Origin: Streptomyces radiopugnans
Lineage (GTDB): Bacteria; Actinomycetota; Actinomycetes; Streptomycetales; Streptomycetaceae
Length of the DNA: 64,000 nt
Reading direction: 5' to 3'
Assembly (NCBI RefSeq): GCF_900110735.1
Contig: NZ_FOET01000002.1
Coordinates: 1-64,000 of the forward strand
The translations under genes and the position numbers were made by a program. Below, in pieces: positions 23,859 to 33,500 of the stretch. Position 1 is the stretch's first letter. Each line of letters starts with the position of its first letter. Under the pieces are notes generated by a model. That model was not told the DNA's origin. It saw only the letters and a list, made by a program, of their open reading frames with translations, and searched no databases.

Positions 23859-24680
23859 CTAGTGAATATGATTTTCATATTCCATAGCTGGGAGAGGGTG
23901 ATCTGGGTAACACACCGGCCATCCCCCCTCGGGGTCCCGGCCGACCCGGCCGGCCACCCTCAGCACATCCGCCAGCAGCCCCGGCGTGACCACGTCCTCC
24001 GGCGCCCCGTCGGCCACCACGCGGCCGTCCCGCAGCGCGACGATCCGCTCGGCGAACCGGGCGGCGTGGGCCAGGTCGTGCAGCACCATCACCACGGTGA
24101 GCCCGCGTTCCTCGCGCAGCCGGACCACCGTCCGCAGCACGTCGAGCTGGTGGTGCAGGTCCAGATAGGTGGTCGGCTCGTCCAGCAGCAGGACGCGGGT
24201 GTCCTGGGCCAGCGCCATCGCCAGCCGCACCCGCTGCCGCTCGCCCCCCGACAGCGCGTCGACGTCGCGGTCGGCCCACCCCTCCACGCCGACGTCCCGC
24301 AGCGCCCGGCGCACGACGGGGTCGTCGCCCTCGCGCAGCATGCCCAGCGGGCCACGGGCCGCGTACCGCCCCTGCCGCACCAGATGGCGCACCGTCATGC
24401 CCGGCACGGCGGGCGCGGACTGGTGCAGCAGCGCCACCCTCCGGGCCGTGGCGCGCCGGGACAGCCGGGCGAGGTCGTCCCCGCCGAGCAGTACGCGCCC
24501 CTCGTCCGGCCGCAGCAGCCCGGCGGCCAGCCGCAGCAGGGTCGACTTGCCGCAGCCGTTGAGGCCGACGAGGGCGGTCAGCTCGCCCGGCCGGACGGTC
24601 AGGTCGACGCCTCGCAGCACGGGCCGCGCCGGATATCCGAAACGGACCCCCTCGATATGGATCCCCACGGAGTCGGTCAT
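23859..24680 (-). CDS. Siderophore-type ABC importer ATPase (FecE/FepC-like)
   Basis: A 273-residue ABC ATPase: LVGLNGCGKSTLLRLAAGL Walker A (~40), ARRVALLHQSAPAVPGMTVRHLV Q-loop, ALSGGERQRVRLAMALAQ signature, VLLLDEPTTYLDLHHQLDVLR Walker B and VMVLHDLAHAARF switch. The DEPTTxLDxxHQxxVL block is characteristic of iron-siderophore/B12 importers. It ends MEYENHIH; the codons for these last residues form the inverted repeat of the Zur-like box that precedes the precursor gene. Operon with two permeases and a lipoprotein. Cytoplasmic face of the membrane. Confidence 0.92.
   Translation of the reverse strand: MTDSVGIHIEGVRFGYPARPVLRGVDLTVRPGELTALVGLNGCGKSTLLRLAAGLLRPDEGRVLLGGDDLARLSRRATARRVALLHQSAPAVPGMTVRHLVRQGRYAARGPLGMLREGDDPVVRRALRDVGVEGWADRDVDALSGGERQRVRLAMALAQDTRVLLLDEPTTYLDLHHQLDVLRTVVRLREERGLTVVMVLHDLAHAARFAERIVALRDGRVVADGAPEDVVTPGLLADVLRVAGRVGRDPEGGWPVCYPDHPLPAMEYENHIH
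23863..23882. promoter_or_regulatory. Zur-like box upstream of the RiPP precursor
   Basis: GAATATGA-TTT-TCATATTC (23864-23882) is a perfect eight-base inverted repeat. In 15-base register, TGAATATGATTTTCA at 23863-23877 fits TGnnnAnnnTTnTCA. It lies 62 bases before the precursor ATG and inside the final codons of the ABC ATPase gene. It does not resemble the TTAGGTTAGGCTAACCTAA iron box of DmdR/IdeR. Confidence 0.78.
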
Positions 24681-24700
24681 GCTCTGTCCTCACATCGACT

Positions 24701-25708
24701 TCAGAACGTACGGCCCGGCGTGCGGCGCACGACGACCAGCAGCAGCGCGGCGCCGAGGCAGGCGGTGAGCGCCCCGACCGGCAGCGTGAGCCGTCCGGCC
24801 TCCAGCGCCGCCGCCAGCAGCCGCGAGGACAGTTGCGCCGCCGCGTCCGCCCCGCACACCACGACCGCGCCCACCGCGGCGGCGCCGGGCAGGCTCACCC
24901 TCAGGTCGGCTCCGAAGAGGGCCACGGCCAGATGCGGGACCAGCAGCCCCACGAAGCCCAGCGCCCCCACGGCGGCCACCGCGCCCGCGGTCAGCGCCAC
25001 CGCGCACAGCAGGGCCAGGGTCCGGGCCCGCCGGGCGGAGAGGCCGGCGGCCAGGGCGATGTCGTCCCCGCAGCGCAGCAGGGTCAGCGGTCCGGTCAGC
25101 AGCCAGGCCGCGGTCCCCCAGGCCAGCGCCCACGGCCACAGCAGGTGCCAGTGCTGCCACACCCGGCCCTCCGTCGTCCCCACCAGCCACTGCACGACAC
25201 TGCCGAGCTCGCCCGGCTCCACCAGGAGCACCATGGCCGTGAGCCCGCCGAGCACCGCGGAGACCAGCACCCCGTGCACGGCGGTCTGCGCGGGGTCGCC
25301 GCGGCCGCGGTCGGCCAGCAGCCACAGCAGCGCCGCTCCGGCGCATCCGCCCGCGCACGCGGCGAGGACGACGGCCAGCGGGGAGTCCCACCCCGCCAGC
25401 CCCAGGGCCGTCGCGGTGACGGCCCCGAGCACCGCTCCCGGTGTCACGCCCGTCACCTCGGGCCCGGCCAGGGGGTTGCGCAGCGCGGACTGCAGGACCA
25501 GCCCCGCCACCGCGAGGCTCGCGCCCGCACAGAGGGCCACCAGCAGCCTGGGCAGGCGCAGTTGCAGGAGGATGTGGCGCTCGGTCGCGTCACCGCCGCC
25601 GCCCAGGACCTCCCAGACCGCGCCCGGGGACATGCCGCGCCCGGCCACCAGCTCCACCGCGGCGCACACCGCGGCCAGTGCGGCGAGCACCGCGAAACGC
25701 CGGATCAC
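24701..25708 (-). CDS. FecCD/BtuC-family ABC permease
   Basis: A 335-residue, roughly ten-helix permease. RLPRLLVALCAGASLAVAGLVLQSALRNPLAGPEVTGVTPGA is the diagnostic FecCD block (~50-90), and GALGFVGLLVPHLAVALFG is the late-family motif near residue 250. Start GTG at 25708 overlaps the stop of the second permease (GTGA). Together with its partner it would form the import channel for a chelated metal or cobalamin-like ligand. Confidence 0.92.
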   Translation of the reverse strand: MIRRFAVLAALAAVCAAVELVAGRGMSPGAVWEVLGGGGDATERHILLQLRLPRLLVALCAGASLAVAGLVLQSALRNPLAGPEVTGVTPGAVLGAVTATALGLAGWDSPLAVVLAACAGGCAGAALLWLLADRGRGDPAQTAVHGVLVSAVLGGLTAMVLLVEPGELGSVVQWLVGTTEGRVWQHWHLLWPWALAWGTAAWLLTGPLTLLRCGDDIALAAGLSARRARTLALLCAVALTAGAVAAVGALGFVGLLVPHLAVALFGADLRVSLPGAAAVGAVVVCGADAAAQLSSRLLAAALEAGRLTLPVGALTACLGAALLLVVVRRTPGRTF

Positions 25709-26814
25709 CGCGCTCCCTCCGCCCCGGCCGCCCCGCGCCGGGAACGGCCGCGGTCGCGGCCGCCCGACCGCGTCAGGGCGACTCCGACCGGCACGCCCAG
25801 CAGGGCCGTCCAGGCACCGACCGGCGTCTCCACGGGCGCCAGCGCCAGCCGGGCCGGCACATCGGCGACGGTGACGACGACGGCGCCCCACGCGGCGGAC
25901 CAGGGCAGCCAGCGCACCGCCCCGGCCGCGGGTGCGAACCACCGGGCCAGGTGCGGTGCGAGGAAGCCCACCCAGGCCACGGGCCCGCACACGGCCGTCA
26001 CGGGGGCGATCAGCACCACGGCGACGGCCAGCGCGGTCAGCCGGGCCCGCTGGGCGCGCACGCCCAGCGCCTCGGCGTCCTCGTCGCCCAGCCGCATCAC
26101 CGAGAGCACCGGTGCGCACAGCACGAGGGCGGGGGCGACCACGAGCAGCCACGGCCACAGGCCCGCCACGTCGTCCCAGGTCCGGGCCGACAGGGAGCCG
26201 AGCAGATAGCGGTAGATGAGCTGGAGGTCGAGCTGGTCGGCCATGACCATCAGGACGAGCAGCGCGGCCTGCAGCGCGGCGGCGACCGCCGCGCCGGTCA
26301 GCAGCACGGCGGACGGACTGCGGCCCAGCCCGGCGGCGAACAGTGTGAGCCCGCCGCCGAGCGCGGCGCCGCCGATGGCCAGCAGCGGCTGGACGGCGGC
26401 GGGCAGGGACAGCGCCAGCACCAGGGGCGCGGCCACCCCCAGCGCGGCCCCGGAGGACACGCCCAGCATCTCCGGCACCGCCAGGGGGTTGCGCAGCGCC
26501 TCCTGGAGCACGAGTCCCGCCGCCCCCAGGCAGGCGCCGGCGACGAGCGCCAGCACCAGGCGGGGTACGCGCAGTTCGGTGACGACGACCCCGGCGAGCG
26601 TGGTGTCCCCCTCCAGCAGCGCGCCGGCGAGCAGGCGCGGCGGGACGTGGGGGGTGCCGAGGCTCAGCGCGCAGACCGACGAGACGGCCAGCAGCACGAC
26701 CACCAGGGGCGCCTGCCGTCCCCGTGCGCGACGCGGGGACCGTCCGGCCCCCGCCGTCGTGCCGTCCGCCGCCGTGTCCTCCGCCTCGGTGGGCGCGGAG
26801 ACGGACGCCCTCAC
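25705..26814 (-). CDS. FecCD/BtuC-family ABC permease
   Basis: A 369-residue permease with a hydrophilic N-terminal tail of ~45 residues and about ten helices. Diagnostic blocks: RVPRLVLALVAGACLGAAGLVLQEALRNPLAVPEMLGVSSGA and GPVAWVGFLAPHLARWFAP. GTG start at 26814 overlaps the substrate-binding protein stop. It pairs with the adjacent permease as a heterodimer, as in siderophore importers. Confidence 0.92.
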   Translation of the reverse strand: MRASVSAPTEAEDTAADGTTAGAGRSPRRARGRQAPLVVVLLAVSSVCALSLGTPHVPPRLLAGALLEGDTTLAGVVVTELRVPRLVLALVAGACLGAAGLVLQEALRNPLAVPEMLGVSSGAALGVAAPLVLALSLPAAVQPLLAIGGAALGGGLTLFAAGLGRSPSAVLLTGAAVAAALQAALLVLMVMADQLDLQLIYRYLLGSLSARTWDDVAGLWPWLLVVAPALVLCAPVLSVMRLGDEDAEALGVRAQRARLTALAVAVVLIAPVTAVCGPVAWVGFLAPHLARWFAPAAGAVRWLPWSAAWGAVVVTVADVPARLALAPVETPVGAWTALLGVPVGVALTRSGGRDRGRSRRGAAGAEGAR

Positions 26815-27788
26815 CGCAGCGCGGCCGTGGCCTCGTCGAGGACGATGCCCAGCGAACGGGTGCCGCGGCCCTTGGCCCAGACCTCCGGGTCCACCTCGTG
26901 GACGTCGCCGCCGCGCACCGCCGGGATCTTGCTCCACAGAGGGTTGTCCGCCAGCTTCTCCGAGAGCTTGCCGTCCGCGTCGCCGAAGCTCATCGTCTCG
27001 ACGAAGAGCACGTCGACGTCCTGGGCGAGGATCTCCTCGAGGCTGTAACTGCCCTCCACACCGCGGGACTTCCAGGGGTAGTCGGCGATCTTGGGGAACA
27101 GGCTGGCGGCCACGTCGGTCTCCGGGGTGGCGACGCCGAAGTTCTCGTCGCTGCCGTATATGACGAGCGCGGTCTTCCCGCTCGGGGTCTTCTCGGCCTC
27201 GGCGAGCTTGGTCCGGAATGCCTTCTCGGCCTTCTCCCCCTCGTCGGTGCGGCCGGTGAGCGCGGCGGCGTCGCGCAGGTAGCCGACGCTGTCCTCCCAG
27301 GTCTCGGGCTGCATGGCCCAGAACGTGGTGGCGCCCTTCAGCGCCGGGGCGAGCTTGCCGTGGGTGTCCCCCAGCCCGATCACGAGGTCGGGCTTGTGGG
27401 AGAGGATCGCCTCCACCTCCGGGGCGATGAACCCGCCGGGGATGACGTCGACCTCCTTCGCCTTCTCCTTCCCCAGGAAGCCGGGGTGGGCGAGCAGCGC
27501 GCTGTTGGTGGCCGTCGGGACGATGCCCAGCTCGGTCAGGATGTCGTCGCAGAGGGCGAACAGGCAGACGATCCGCTCCGGTCCACCGTCCAGGGAGATC
27601 CTGGTGCCGTTCACGTCGGTCAACTCCGTGGCGGCCTTGATGGGTTCTACGGTGACCTCGGTCTTCGCCGTGGGCTCGGCCTTGCCGTCCGCGGTCCCGC
27701 CGGACGGCGATCCGCAGCCGACCAGGACGGAACCCAGCACCGCTGCGGTGATCCAGCCGCGGGTGGGTCTCGACGGTGAACGCAGCAT
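26811..27788 (-). CDS. Substrate-binding lipoprotein of a siderophore-type ABC importer
   Basis: A 325-residue class III binding protein. The signal peptide ends in a lipobox (AVLGSVLVGCGSP, Cys near residue 25), so it is membrane-anchored outside the cell. RIVCLFALCDDILTELGIVP, HKPDLVIGLGDTHG and VDVLFVETMSF are PF01497-type helical-backbone features. There is no His-rich loop of ZnuA-type zinc-binding proteins, so it likely binds a metal complex rather than free zinc. It starts at 27788, 50 bases from a Zur-like box, and heads the import operon that runs into the RiPP genes. Confidence 0.9.
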   Translation of the reverse strand: MLRSPSRPTRGWITAAVLGSVLVGCGSPSGGTADGKAEPTAKTEVTVEPIKAATELTDVNGTRISLDGGPERIVCLFALCDDILTELGIVPTATNSALLAHPGFLGKEKAKEVDVIPGGFIAPEVEAILSHKPDLVIGLGDTHGKLAPALKGATTFWAMQPETWEDSVGYLRDAAALTGRTDEGEKAEKAFRTKLAEAEKTPSGKTALVIYGSDENFGVATPETDVAASLFPKIADYPWKSRGVEGSYSLEEILAQDVDVLFVETMSFGDADGKLSEKLADNPLWSKIPAVRGGDVHEVDPEVWAKGRGTRSLGIVLDEATAALR

Positions 27789-27837
27789 TGACGCCCTCGT
27801 TTCTTCTCGGGGGGAGCCGGAACACGCCGAAGATACA

Positions 27838-27852
27838 TGATAATCGTTTTCA
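27838..27852. promoter_or_regulatory. Zur-like box between importer and beta-propeller genes
   Basis: TGATAATCGTTTTCA has 7-1-7 symmetry (arms agree at five of seven positions) and fits the TGnnnAnnnTTnTCA pattern of the other two boxes. It lies between the divergent starts at 27788 and 27877. GATAAT at 27839-27844 is a perfect-looking -10 for the rightward gene, so repression of both genes is expected. Confidence 0.78.
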
Positions 27853-27876
27853 CCACACCGGCTCACTGGAGGACCC

Positions 27877-29085
27877 ATGCCCGCCGCCGACCCCATGCTG
27901 CTCGTCTCCGACCACGTGGACGGCTCCCTGTACGCGCTGACCGTTCCGGACGGCACCGTCACGGGCCGCCTCACCGGCCGTCACCTCTCGGAGCACGCCG
28001 GGTTCCTGGCGCTGCCGGGAGGACGGGTGGCCTGCGTCGACGACCGCCGGGGGGAGCTGCTGGTGCTCGATCCCTTCGGCGGCGAGCTCGTGGAACTCGC
28101 GGTCCCGGTCGCCGTGCCTGCCGAGCACCTCGCCTGCGACCCGTCCGGCCGCCGACTGGCCGTCACCACCGGCCTGGGGAAGAGCACCGAGCCGTGGTCG
28201 GACCTGCTGACGGTCGTGGACCTGGCCACCGAAGAGGTCTCCCGGGTGCGCACGCGCACCGGCGAACCGGGGGTGACGGTGCCGGGCGGCGGCGACCCGC
28301 TGGTCGTGCTGCGGCACCGGGAACCGGGCGCGCTGGCCGTACACCGGTTCGCGGACCTTCTCGCGGCGCCGCCCGGCTGCCCCCCGGCCGCCCCCCGGGC
28401 ACTTCTGCCACTGCCGGACGACGGGCACGGGGACGCGTACGCGCCCGGCTCGGGGCATGTGTTCGCGGCCACGGGCGAGGGGGTGCACCGGGCCCGGAGG
28501 GAGGGCGACGGGCTCACGGCCGAGGCGGTGATCCCCTGGGGATCGCCCGCCCGTGGCTGGTACCTGCGCCTCGACACCCGCCGGCGGGCGCTGTGGAGCA
28601 CGCTGCGCGGCGGCGCACCGGATCCGCTGAGGTGGCCGGAGTGGACCAACCAGGCGTGGCGCCACGACCTGGAGACGGGCCGCACCCACCTCACGGAACT
28701 CGGTCCCGGCCTGGTCTTCCGCCTGGCCCTCGCCCGGCGCCACGCGGCCTTCACCCGCATCCACCCCGACGGCGACGAACTGGTCCTCCTGGACGCGGAC
28801 GCCCCGGACGGCGGCATCCACCGCCTCCCCCTCCCCGCCATGGACGGCGCCCCGCGCCGCGGCGGCACCCCCTGGGAGGGCGTCCAGCGCAGGGCGGTGG
28901 CCGCCTCGCCGGGCTCCGGCTGGATCGCCGTCACCCGCGGCGGCCACGGCGAAGTGCACGTCGTCGACGCGGAGACGGGCTGCGAGGCGGCCCGTCTCCG
29001 GTTGGACACGCCGCTGCACCACGGCGGCCATGTGATGCTGCGCGCCCGGGGCGACGGCGCCGAGGGCGACCCCGTGGGCCGCTGA
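27877..29085 (+). CDS. Beta-propeller protein of unknown function, Zur-box-linked
   Basis: A 402-residue protein made of repeated strand units such as GSLYALTVPDGTVTG, GRVACVDDRRGELLVLDPFGGE, DLLTVVDLATEEVSRV, GWYLRLDTRRRALWSTL, ELVLLDADAPDGGI and GEVHVVDAETG, consistent with a seven-bladed propeller. There is no signal peptide or membrane segment, so it should be cytoplasmic. GGAGGACCC precedes the ATG. Divergent from the importer's binding-protein gene and sharing its Zur-like box, it may handle the imported complex, for instance release or hydrolysis of the chelator. I do not recognise a characterised homologue. Confidence 0.75.
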   Translation: MPAADPMLLVSDHVDGSLYALTVPDGTVTGRLTGRHLSEHAGFLALPGGRVACVDDRRGELLVLDPFGGELVELAVPVAVPAEHLACDPSGRRLAVTTGLGKSTEPWSDLLTVVDLATEEVSRVRTRTGEPGVTVPGGGDPLVVLRHREPGALAVHRFADLLAAPPGCPPAAPRALLPLPDDGHGDAYAPGSGHVFAATGEGVHRARREGDGLTAEAVIPWGSPARGWYLRLDTRRRALWSTLRGGAPDPLRWPEWTNQAWRHDLETGRTHLTELGPGLVFRLALARRHAAFTRIHPDGDELVLLDADAPDGGIHRLPLPAMDGAPRRGGTPWEGVQRRAVAASPGSGWIAVTRGGHGEVHVVDAETGCEAARLRLDTPLHHGGHVMLRARGDGAEGDPVGR

Positions 29086-29226
29086 CGGCACGCGCGGACC
29101 GGTGCCGTCCATGCGGCCGGTGAGCGGTCACGGACCCGGGCGGGCGGCCCCGCGGAGGCACTCTCCCGGGTGACGCGGGCGCCGCACCGCGCACGTCGGC
29201 TCCGCGGCGGGGGTACCCCTGGCGGC

Positions 29227-29679
29227 ATGGCTGGTATCGATCTGCGAAGCTCCGCCTTCAGCGGTGAGGCCTTCATCCCGCACCGCTACGCGAAGGAAGG
29301 CGACAACGTCTCTCCCCCACTGAGCTGGTCCGGGGTGCCGGACGACGCGGCGGAGCTCCTCCTGCTGTGCGAGGACCCCGACGCGCCGACGGGGACCTTC
29401 CTGCACTGGCTGGTCACCGGCATCGACCCGGCCTGCGAGGGCGTGGGGGCCGGAGGGACGCCCAGGGGCGGCACACCCCGTACCAACGGTTACGGGGAAC
29501 AGGGGTGGGGCGGCCCGCACCCCCCGGCCGGGGATCCGGCCCACCGGTACTTCTTCCGGCTCTACGCGCTCTCCGAACCGGTCTCCCTCGAAGACGGCGC
29601 GAGCGCCGACGAGGTGCACGCCGCGGTGGAGGGCCGGCAGCTCGCCGGCGGCACGATCTACGGGCTCTACCACCGCTGA
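29227..29679 (+). CDS. YbhB/YbcL-family PEBP-like protein
   Basis: A 150-residue phosphatidylethanolamine-binding-protein homologue: SSAFSGEAFIPHRYAKEGDNVSPPLSWSGVPDD at the start, CEDPDAPTGTFLHWLVTGIDP (the DPDxP and HW ligand-site residues), and YFFRLYALSEPV. Bacterial members are small cytosolic or periplasmic proteins of uncertain role. No signal peptide is seen. ATG at 29227 follows a GGGGGTACCC stretch. No evident link to the metal genes. Confidence 0.85.
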   Translation: MAGIDLRSSAFSGEAFIPHRYAKEGDNVSPPLSWSGVPDDAAELLLLCEDPDAPTGTFLHWLVTGIDPACEGVGAGGTPRGGTPRTNGYGEQGWGGPHPPAGDPAHRYFFRLYALSEPVSLEDGASADEVHAAVEGRQLAGGTIYGLYHR

Positions 29680-29847
29680 GGCCGGGGGGTGGGACACGCT
29701 GCGCGACCACCGCGCGGCCGGACGCCGTCCGCGCGACGCAGGCGTGGGTGGTCACCACCCGACGCGGCGGGAACGCACGAGCCCCTTGGAGCCCCGGCCG
29801 TCCCGGCCGGCCGAACGGGCGCGGCGGCGGGCCCCTGCCACCGCCGT

Positions 29848-30303
29848 TCACGGCCGCTCGGCCGTCTTGTCGGGATCGATCAGCGCCAGGCCGACCTCCG
29901 GACGCCAGGTCTTGGCCAGCGCGGTGGGGGAGTTCCGCACCACCAGCTCCAGCGTCGGCCACGTCCGGCCCTCCAGCAGGTGCCCACCGCGCACCTGCCC
30001 GTCGGCCGTGCCGAGCACGGCGTGCAGATGCGGTGCGGGTTCCCCGTCCTCGCCGACCGCGATGTCCCCGACCAGGCTCAGCACCTCGCACTGCTCCCGG
30101 ACCGGAATGCGGCGGTAGTCCCCGGCCTCACGGTCGAACCAGCCCACCACCGCCTGCTCGAAGGCGCCGATCGCGGTGATCTGAGCGGCTCCGAGCCGGA
30201 GTTCGCGCGCGAGGCGTCCCACCGCCTCAACGGCCTCCTCCCCCGCGTCGAGCACGACGACGTGGACGGACTCCGGCGACTCCTGCAATCGCTTCACTCG
30301 CAT
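29848..30303 (-). CDS. PPC/DUF296-domain protein
   Basis: A 151-residue protein with the plants-and-prokaryotes-conserved fold: VHVVVLDAGEEAVEAVGRLARELRLGAAQITAIGAFEQAVVGWFD, then EVLSLVGDIAV and PHLHAVLGTADGQVRGGHLLEG, the last containing the conserved GxHLHxxL-like metal-binding histidines. Bacterial members form trimers and are DNA-binding-protein relatives of unclear function. It diverges from the FAD-linked oxidase, with 244 bases of intergenic DNA between them. Confidence 0.8.
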   Translation of the reverse strand: MRVKRLQESPESVHVVVLDAGEEAVEAVGRLARELRLGAAQITAIGAFEQAVVGWFDREAGDYRRIPVREQCEVLSLVGDIAVGEDGEPAPHLHAVLGTADGQVRGGHLLEGRTWPTLELVVRNSPTALAKTWRPEVGLALIDPDKTAERP

Positions 30304-30547
30304 GCGGACCGGGTAACCCGGCAGCCGCGTCACGAACCCGGCTCGACCGGCCGGGCAGGGCCCGCACCCCGGGGCCGGTGCGCGGGCGCCGGGGGTTTCG
30401 TTCCCGTCCCTCCGGTTACCGGAACCGGGATCCGGCTGCCGGCCGGTGGAGCGGCGTGCGCCTTCCGCACTCGCGGCAGTGGACGCCCGCGCACCGTGCG
30501 GAACCCACCGATCGGCGCCACAGCAAGCCGCTTCGGAAAGGCATCGC

Positions 30548-33500
30548 ATGGCTCCGACCGACCTCCCCCTCCCTGTCGTCCGTCGGCCCCATCCCGATCC
30601 CGACGTCGATGTCCCGGCCCTGGAACGCGCGCTGCGCGAACGGGTCGACGGCGAGGTGCGCTTCGACAGGGGCACCCGGGCGACTTACTCCACCGACGCC
30701 TCCAACTACCGGCAGACGCCGATCGGGGTGGTCCTGCCGCGCACCCCCGAGGCGGCCGAGGAGGCGGTGGCGGTGTGCCGGGAGTTCGGGGCGCCGCTGC
30801 TGTCGCGCGGTGGCGGCACCAGCCTGGCCGGGGAGTGCTGCAACACCGCCGTCGTCCTGGACTGGAGCAAGTACTGCGACCGCCTGGTCTCCGTCGACCC
30901 GGAGCGGCGCACGTGCGTGGTGGAGCCGGGCATCGTGCTGGACGAGCTGAACCGGAGGCTGGCCCCCCACGGCCTCCGGTACGGCCCCCGCCCCGCGACC
31001 CATCCCAACTGCACGATCGGCGGGATGATCGGCAACAACGCCTGCGGGTCCACGGCACAGGCGTACGGCAAGGTGACCGACAACCTCCGCCGCCTGGAGG
31101 TGCTCACCTACGACGGCCTGCGGATGTGGGTGGGGCCCACCGGCGAGGAGGAACTGGAGCGGCTGACGTCCGGCGAGGGCCGCGCGGCGGAGATCCACCG
31201 GCACCTGGTGGCCCTGCGGGACCGGTACGCCGGCCTGGTCCGGGAGCGCTACCCCGACATCCCCCGGCGGGTGTCGGGGTACAACCTCGACTCCCTGCTG
31301 CCGGAGCACGGTTTCGACGTCGCCGGACTGCTCACCGGATCGGAATCCACCCTGGTGACCGTGGTACGGGCCGAACTGGAACTGGTGCCCGTCCCCGCGC
31401 ACCAGTCGCTCGTCGTGCTCGGCTACCCCGACATCGCCACGGCCGCCGACCACGTCCCCGCCGTCGTCGCCCACGACCCGCTCGCCCTGGAGGGTGTGGA
31501 CAGCCGGCTGGTGCACTTCCAGCGCCGCAAGAACCTCAACCCCGAGGCGCTGGGGAAACTCCCCGACGGCAGGGCCTACCTGATGGTCCAGTTCGCCGGC
31601 GACACGCGCCAGGAGGCGGCGGGCAGGGCCCGCGCGCTCATCGACGCCGGGACGGGGGCGGTGGACCACACCTGGTACGACGACCCGCGGCGCATCGGGG
31701 AGCTGTGGATGGTCCGCGAGTCCGGACTGGGGGCCACCGCACACGTCCCCGGCGAACCCGACACCTGGGAGGGCTGGGAGGACTCGGCCGTCCCCGTGCA
31801 CCGGCTGGGCGACTACCTGCGCGACCTCAAGGCGCTGTTCGAGGAGTTCGGCTACGGGCACCCGTCCGTCTACGGCCACTTCGGGCACGGCTGCGTGCAC
31901 ACCCGCATCCCCTTCGGCCTCCGGTCGGCCGAGGGCGTGGCCCGCATGCGCGCCTTCGTCGAACGCGCCGCCGACCTGGTGGTCTCCTACGGCGGCTCGT
32001 TCTCGGGCGAGCACGGGGACGGCCAGGCGCGCGGCGAGCTGCTGGAGAAGATGTTCGGACCGGAACTGGTCGAGGCGTTCGGGCGTCTGAAGACCGTCTT
32101 CGACCCCGGCAACCGGATGAACCCCGGCAAGGTCGTCGCCCCCTACCGGCTGGACGAGAATCTGCGCCTGGGCCCGGACTACCGGCCCTGGGAACCGGAG
32201 ACCGCCTTCGCCTACCCCCACGACGACGGGAGGTTCAGCGCCGCCGCCGCCCGCTGCGTCGGCGTGGGCAGGTGCCGGTCGCTGGAGGGCGGCGTGATGT
32301 GCCCCAGCTACCGCGTCACACGGGAGGAGGAGCACTCCACGCGCGGCCGGGCCAGGCTGCTGTTCGAGATGGTCCGCAACGGCTCCCCGGTGGACGACGG
32401 CTGGCGCTCGGAGGAGGTCCGCGACGCGCTCGACCTCTGCCTGGCCTGCAAGGGCTGCAAGACCGACTGCCCGGTCAACGTGGACATGGCCACCTACAAG
32501 GCGGAGTTCCTGCACCACCACTACGCCGGACGGCTGCGCCCGGCGTCGCACTACTCCATGGGCTGGCTGCCGGCCGTCGCCCGGCTGGCCGCGCCGGTGG
32601 CCCGGACCGTCAACGCCCTCCTCGGTGTCCCGGCCGTGGCCCGGGTCGCCAAGGCCGCCGGCGGCATCGCACCCGAGCGGCGGCTGCCCCTCTTCGCCGA
32701 GCAGGGCCTCACCGACTGGTGGCGCGAGCGCGGCGGGCCGCGCGGGGACGGCCGGCGCGGTGAGGTGGTGGTGTGGCCGGACACCTTCACCGAGCACTTC
32801 CACCCCTCGATCGGGCGGGCCGCGGTGGAGGTCCTGGAAGCGGCCGGATTCCGGGTGAAGGTGCCCGAGACCTCCGTGTGCTGCGGGCTGACCTGGATCT
32901 CCACCGGGCAGCTCGGCGTCGCCCGGCGGGTCCTGGGACATATTTTGGAGGTGCTCCGCGAGGACCTGCGGCGCGGCACCCCGGTCGTCGGCCTGGAGCC
33001 CAGCTGCACCGCCGTCTTCCGCTCCGACGCCGTCGAGCTGATGCCCGGCGAGCCGGACGCGGAGCGGCTGCGGGAGCAGACCCGCACCTTCGCCGAACTG
33101 CTGGACGAGCGCGCCGCCGACTGGCGTCCGCCGGCCGTGGACGCCCGGGCGGTGGTGCAGCGCCACTGCCACCAGTACGCGGTCATGGGCTTCGACGCCG
33201 ACCGCAGGGTGCTGGAGCGGGCCGGGGTCGAGGCCGAGGTCCTCGACACGGGCTGCTGCGGGCTGGCGGGCGACTTCGGCTTCGAGCGCGGCCACTACGA
33301 GGTGTCCATGGCCTGCGCCGAGCAGGGGCTGCTGCCCGCCGTCCGCGAGGCCGGCCCCGGCACCCTGGTCCTGGCCGACGGCTTCAGCTGCCGCACCCAG
33401 GTCGAGCAGGGCGGCACCGGACGTACGCCGCTGCACCTGGCCGAGGTGCTGGCCGCAGCGCTCCGCGGCGAGGAGGCGGTCGGGGAGCGCCCGGCCGCGC

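Noticed and set aside
23863..23882. Iron (DmdR1/IdeR) box before the RiPP precursor
   Set aside because: The dyad lacks the TTAGG...CCTAA halves; it agrees with the box in front of zinc-independent ribosomal-protein genes.
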